A DNA stretch of 14,268 nucleotides. It comes from Desulfuromusa sp. GTDB taxonomy: Bacteria > Desulfobacterota > Desulfuromonadia > Desulfuromonadales > Geopsychrobacteraceae. The stretch lies in assembly GCA_029934095.1 (NCBI GenBank), contig JAOZMV010000016.1:1-14268 (forward strand). The letters are read 5' to 3'. The notes under the pieces are model-generated. The model saw only the letters and a list, made by a program, of their open reading frames with translations, searched no databases and had not been told where the DNA came from. The translations under genes and the position numbers were made by a program. This document shows, piece after piece, positions 12,750-14,268 of the stretch; within the stretch, counting starts at the first letter, position 1; each line of letters starts with the position of its first letter.

Positions 12750-14201
12750 CTAAGGCATGCGAAGCCTGATATTATCAGCGGGTGTGGCAAAAGCGTTGCA
12801 ACCTCTTAGCTTTTCGATGGCACTGTCCTTGTTGGAAAAATCAATCCTGCTGGTAAAATCTTGAACGTGCTGCATTTGTTTAATGAATGCAACGGGATCA
12901 CATTCGTTAGTCATCCGCTTGAGACCAGAAAGATACTCAGTACGAAATACCGAGGGGACAATAATTCTGACCTGCCCGCTTGCAACAAGTTCAGCATTCA
13001 TCATGGCTCTGGCAATACGACCATTCCCATCATCAAACGGATGGACTTCGAGGACGAAAAACATCATTGCCAGAGCTCGTGCAAACGGATGAACCAAACC
13101 GCGATAAAGTTCAAACCCTTGCCGCAGGGTTCCGCGCACCAAATCTGGATCAACAAATCGAGTTAATCCAGCAATATTTGGACGCAGTTTATATTGTCCC
13201 GGTCGCTTGTCCGGTCGCCCTTCCAAAATAACCGCATGACGTGAAATCAAAAGATCTTCAAATTCCTCGAAGGTGCTGGGTATTTTTGTCATTTCATCAA
13301 TACTGCCGACGATTCTGTATGCGCCTAAAATATCGTGACCATCCTCGGGGCGAGTTGGTGGCACAATGCCTGAGTCTATAATTTCATACGCCTCTTCGAC
13401 TAAAAACTCAGTACCTTCAATAAAATTTGAGAAATAAGCATCAAAAAATGCAGTTGTATAGAACTCTTCACCAGACTCTGATGAATTTCGAACTGGAAAT
13501 GGTGCATCGGCAATGGCAGCCCTGAGAGCGGCAAAACGTTCAACCGCTTTTGGTTCGTATCCCTCACCGATACTATGTGCCTTTGATAAGGGGGAGGACA
13601 GGTTTGCCTCTTTGGTTCCCAGAACGGCACCGATCAACTCGTTCAGCTTCGTAAATACACTCTCCAGCTCTAGCAGGTTAGCGACCTCTCGTGCCCGGTC
13701 ACGCAAGCGATTAAGTTCCTGTTCGCCATTACTGCCTAATATCACCGCAAGACGTTCTTCTATTTCGTGCCGCGAAAGAACTTTAAGTTCTCGTCCGCTA
13801 TCTTTTGAAGGTAGGAGATTTTCAAGATAGGCTCTTTCCCGGCAAGCGACATAAAGGTTTAATATCGGGGAGTCCCAGCCTTCTAGCGCCCCGTGACCTT
13901 TTTGGACAAATATTTTAAGACCAGGAAGATCAATAGTTCTCCGGTACTCTCCCGTGACATAGATGCACCCGGCCGGAGAGATTTTATTTTCAATTGCAGA
14001 GCGATGGCTTACAACTGTGCCTGGAATAAGGAGGGACAATATTTGCCAAACATTTTGACGAACAATTTGTTCAGGAGAGTCCTTTAAATTTGAAGTATAA
14101 AGTTTCGGGCCGATCTTGCGAACGAGACCCGATTTCACAGCTCGTGATATCTCAGCACTCTGGCTTGTATCTGAAATAAAGAGAAATGGAAATTTTTTCA
14201 C
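12750..14201 (-). CDS. Fic-domain protein with N-terminal AbiEi-antitoxin-like region
   Basis: A 483-residue two-part protein. Residues ~10-130 resemble AbiEi-type antitoxins: a winged-helix segment (SAEISRAVKSGLVRKI, LYTSNL), then GTVVSHRSAIE, a strand with EYRRTIDLPGLKIF, and a helix like the ARxLLENL ending (CRERAYLENLL). A charged helical linker spans ~140-235. The Fic domain follows, with the complete catalytic motif HPFDDGNGRIAR (His387, Asn393, Arg395, Arg398) and a flap near 331-345. Such domains usually transfer AMP from ATP to a protein hydroxyl. SNFIEG (258-263) fits the inhibitory (S/T)xxxE(G/N) motif, here ahead of the Fic core (class II), so the enzyme is probably auto-inhibited by Glu262. 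It uses a GTG start with GGTGAT close upstream. No separate AbiEii-like toxin gene is next to it. The target and the fusion's biological role are unknown. Confidence 0.88.
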   Translation of the reverse strand: MKKFPFLFISDTSQSAEISRAVKSGLVRKIGPKLYTSNLKDSPEQIVRQNVWQILSLLIPGTVVSHRSAIENKISPAGCIYVTGEYRRTIDLPGLKIFVQKGHGALEGWDSPILNLYVACRERAYLENLLPSKDSGRELKVLSRHEIEERLAVILGSNGEQELNRLRDRAREVANLLELESVFTKLNELIGAVLGTKEANLSSPLSKAHSIGEGYEPKAVERFAALRAAIADAPFPVRNSSESGEEFYTTAFFDAYFSNFIEGTEFLVEEAYEIIDSGIVPPTRPEDGHDILGAYRIVGSIDEMTKIPSTFEEFEDLLISRHAVILEGRPDKRPGQYKLRPNIAGLTRFVDPDLVRGTLRQGFELYRGLVHPFARALAMMFFVLEVHPFDDGNGRIARAMMNAELVASGQVRIIVPSVFRTEYLSGLKRMTNECDPVAFIKQMQHVQDFTSRIDFSNKDSAIEKLRGCNAFATPADNIRLRMP

Positions 14202-14227
14202 TTAAATCACCCGAACCTTAACGTTTA

Positions 14228-14245
14228 TGTGGAAATATTTTCACA
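14228..14245. promoter_or_regulatory. 18-bp palindrome in the fic promoter, candidate autoregulatory operator
   Basis: TGTGGAAATATTTTCACA is an inverted repeat with 16 of 18 positions symmetric, centred about 35 nt before the GTG start. It overlaps the region where a -10 box would fall for the upstream TTGACA. AbiEi antitoxins repress their own operons through inverted repeats in the promoter, so the N-terminal domain of the Fic protein is the obvious candidate ligand (inference). Confidence 0.5.
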
Positions 14246-14264
14246 ACACGCCAAATTATGTCAA
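14234..14264 (-). promoter_or_regulatory. Probable fic promoter
   Basis: Minus strand: perfect TTGACA (14264-14259). The -10 is not clear-cut: AAAATA, AAATAT or AATATT lie 17, 18 or 19 nt downstream, all within the palindrome. The A/T-rich setting and the position about 35-60 nt before the start codon support a promoter here; the exact -10 is uncertain. Confidence 0.45.
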
Positions 14265-14268
14265 TTTT

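Noticed and set aside
14228..14245. The fic palindrome read as a CRP site
   Set aside because: The TGTG and CACA ends resemble CRP half-sites, but the 5-bp half-sites are 8 nt apart instead of 6, so a dedicated operator is more likely.

Overview
The window reads as ordinary chromosome of a Gram-negative bacterium: it has a complete inner/outer-membrane RND efflux system with an outer-membrane lipoprotein channel. Base composition is moderate. The gene set (HI0933-type flavoprotein, short AMP nucleosidase, YheU/UPF0270, TSUP permease) would suit a gammaproteobacterium or a Desulfuromonas-like member of the Desulfobacterota. That taxonomic guess is inference and weakly supported.

Layout. At the left edge, 1-66 may be the tail of a gene entering from outside. 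A forward gene follows for an HI0933/BaiN-type flavoprotein (154-1368). Every other gene lies on the minus strand. Read in transcription order from the right they are: an AbiEi-like/Fic fusion protein (14201-12750); the small YheU-family protein (12551-12309); AMP nucleosidase (12132-11359); a TauE/SafE-type permease (11234-10464); a SAM-dependent methyltransferase (10328-9546); a tight five-gene efflux operon (9381-2062); and a GNAT acetyltransferase (1941-1408), convergent with the flavoprotein gene.

The efflux operon runs TetR regulator, periplasmic adaptor, RND pump, NodT-type outer-membrane channel, EamA/DMT transporter. Junctions are +39 nt, +3 nt, an ATGA overlap, and +4 nt, so it looks like one transcript with translational coupling. 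A TTGACA-17-TACCTT promoter in front of tetR has a palindrome (GAACGTTC core) sitting on the predicted transcription start, which suggests autorepression relieved by a pump substrate. The EamA transporter as a fifth cistron is an uncommon partner for a tripartite pump.

The most unusual non-coding structure is a 44-bp direct repeat (39/44 identical) with one copy just after the operon (1991-2034) and the other just before its promoter (9497-9540), so the pair brackets the whole efflux unit. The upstream copy is extended into an 8-bp-stem hairpin that may terminate the methyltransferase transcript. In the downstream copy, three of the five differences create a perfect TATAAT in front of the GNAT gene.

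The most unusual gene is the 483-residue Fic protein. An AbiEi-antitoxin-like winged-helix region is fused to a complete Fic AMP-transferase domain with HPFDDGNGR and an N-terminal inhibitory S-x3-E-G motif. A near-perfect 18-bp palindrome lies in its promoter region. It could be a self-contained, autoregulated toxin/antitoxin-type polypeptide. No CRISPR array, tRNA, rRNA, transposase or phage gene was seen, and no stretch longer than about 180 bases lacks a gene.
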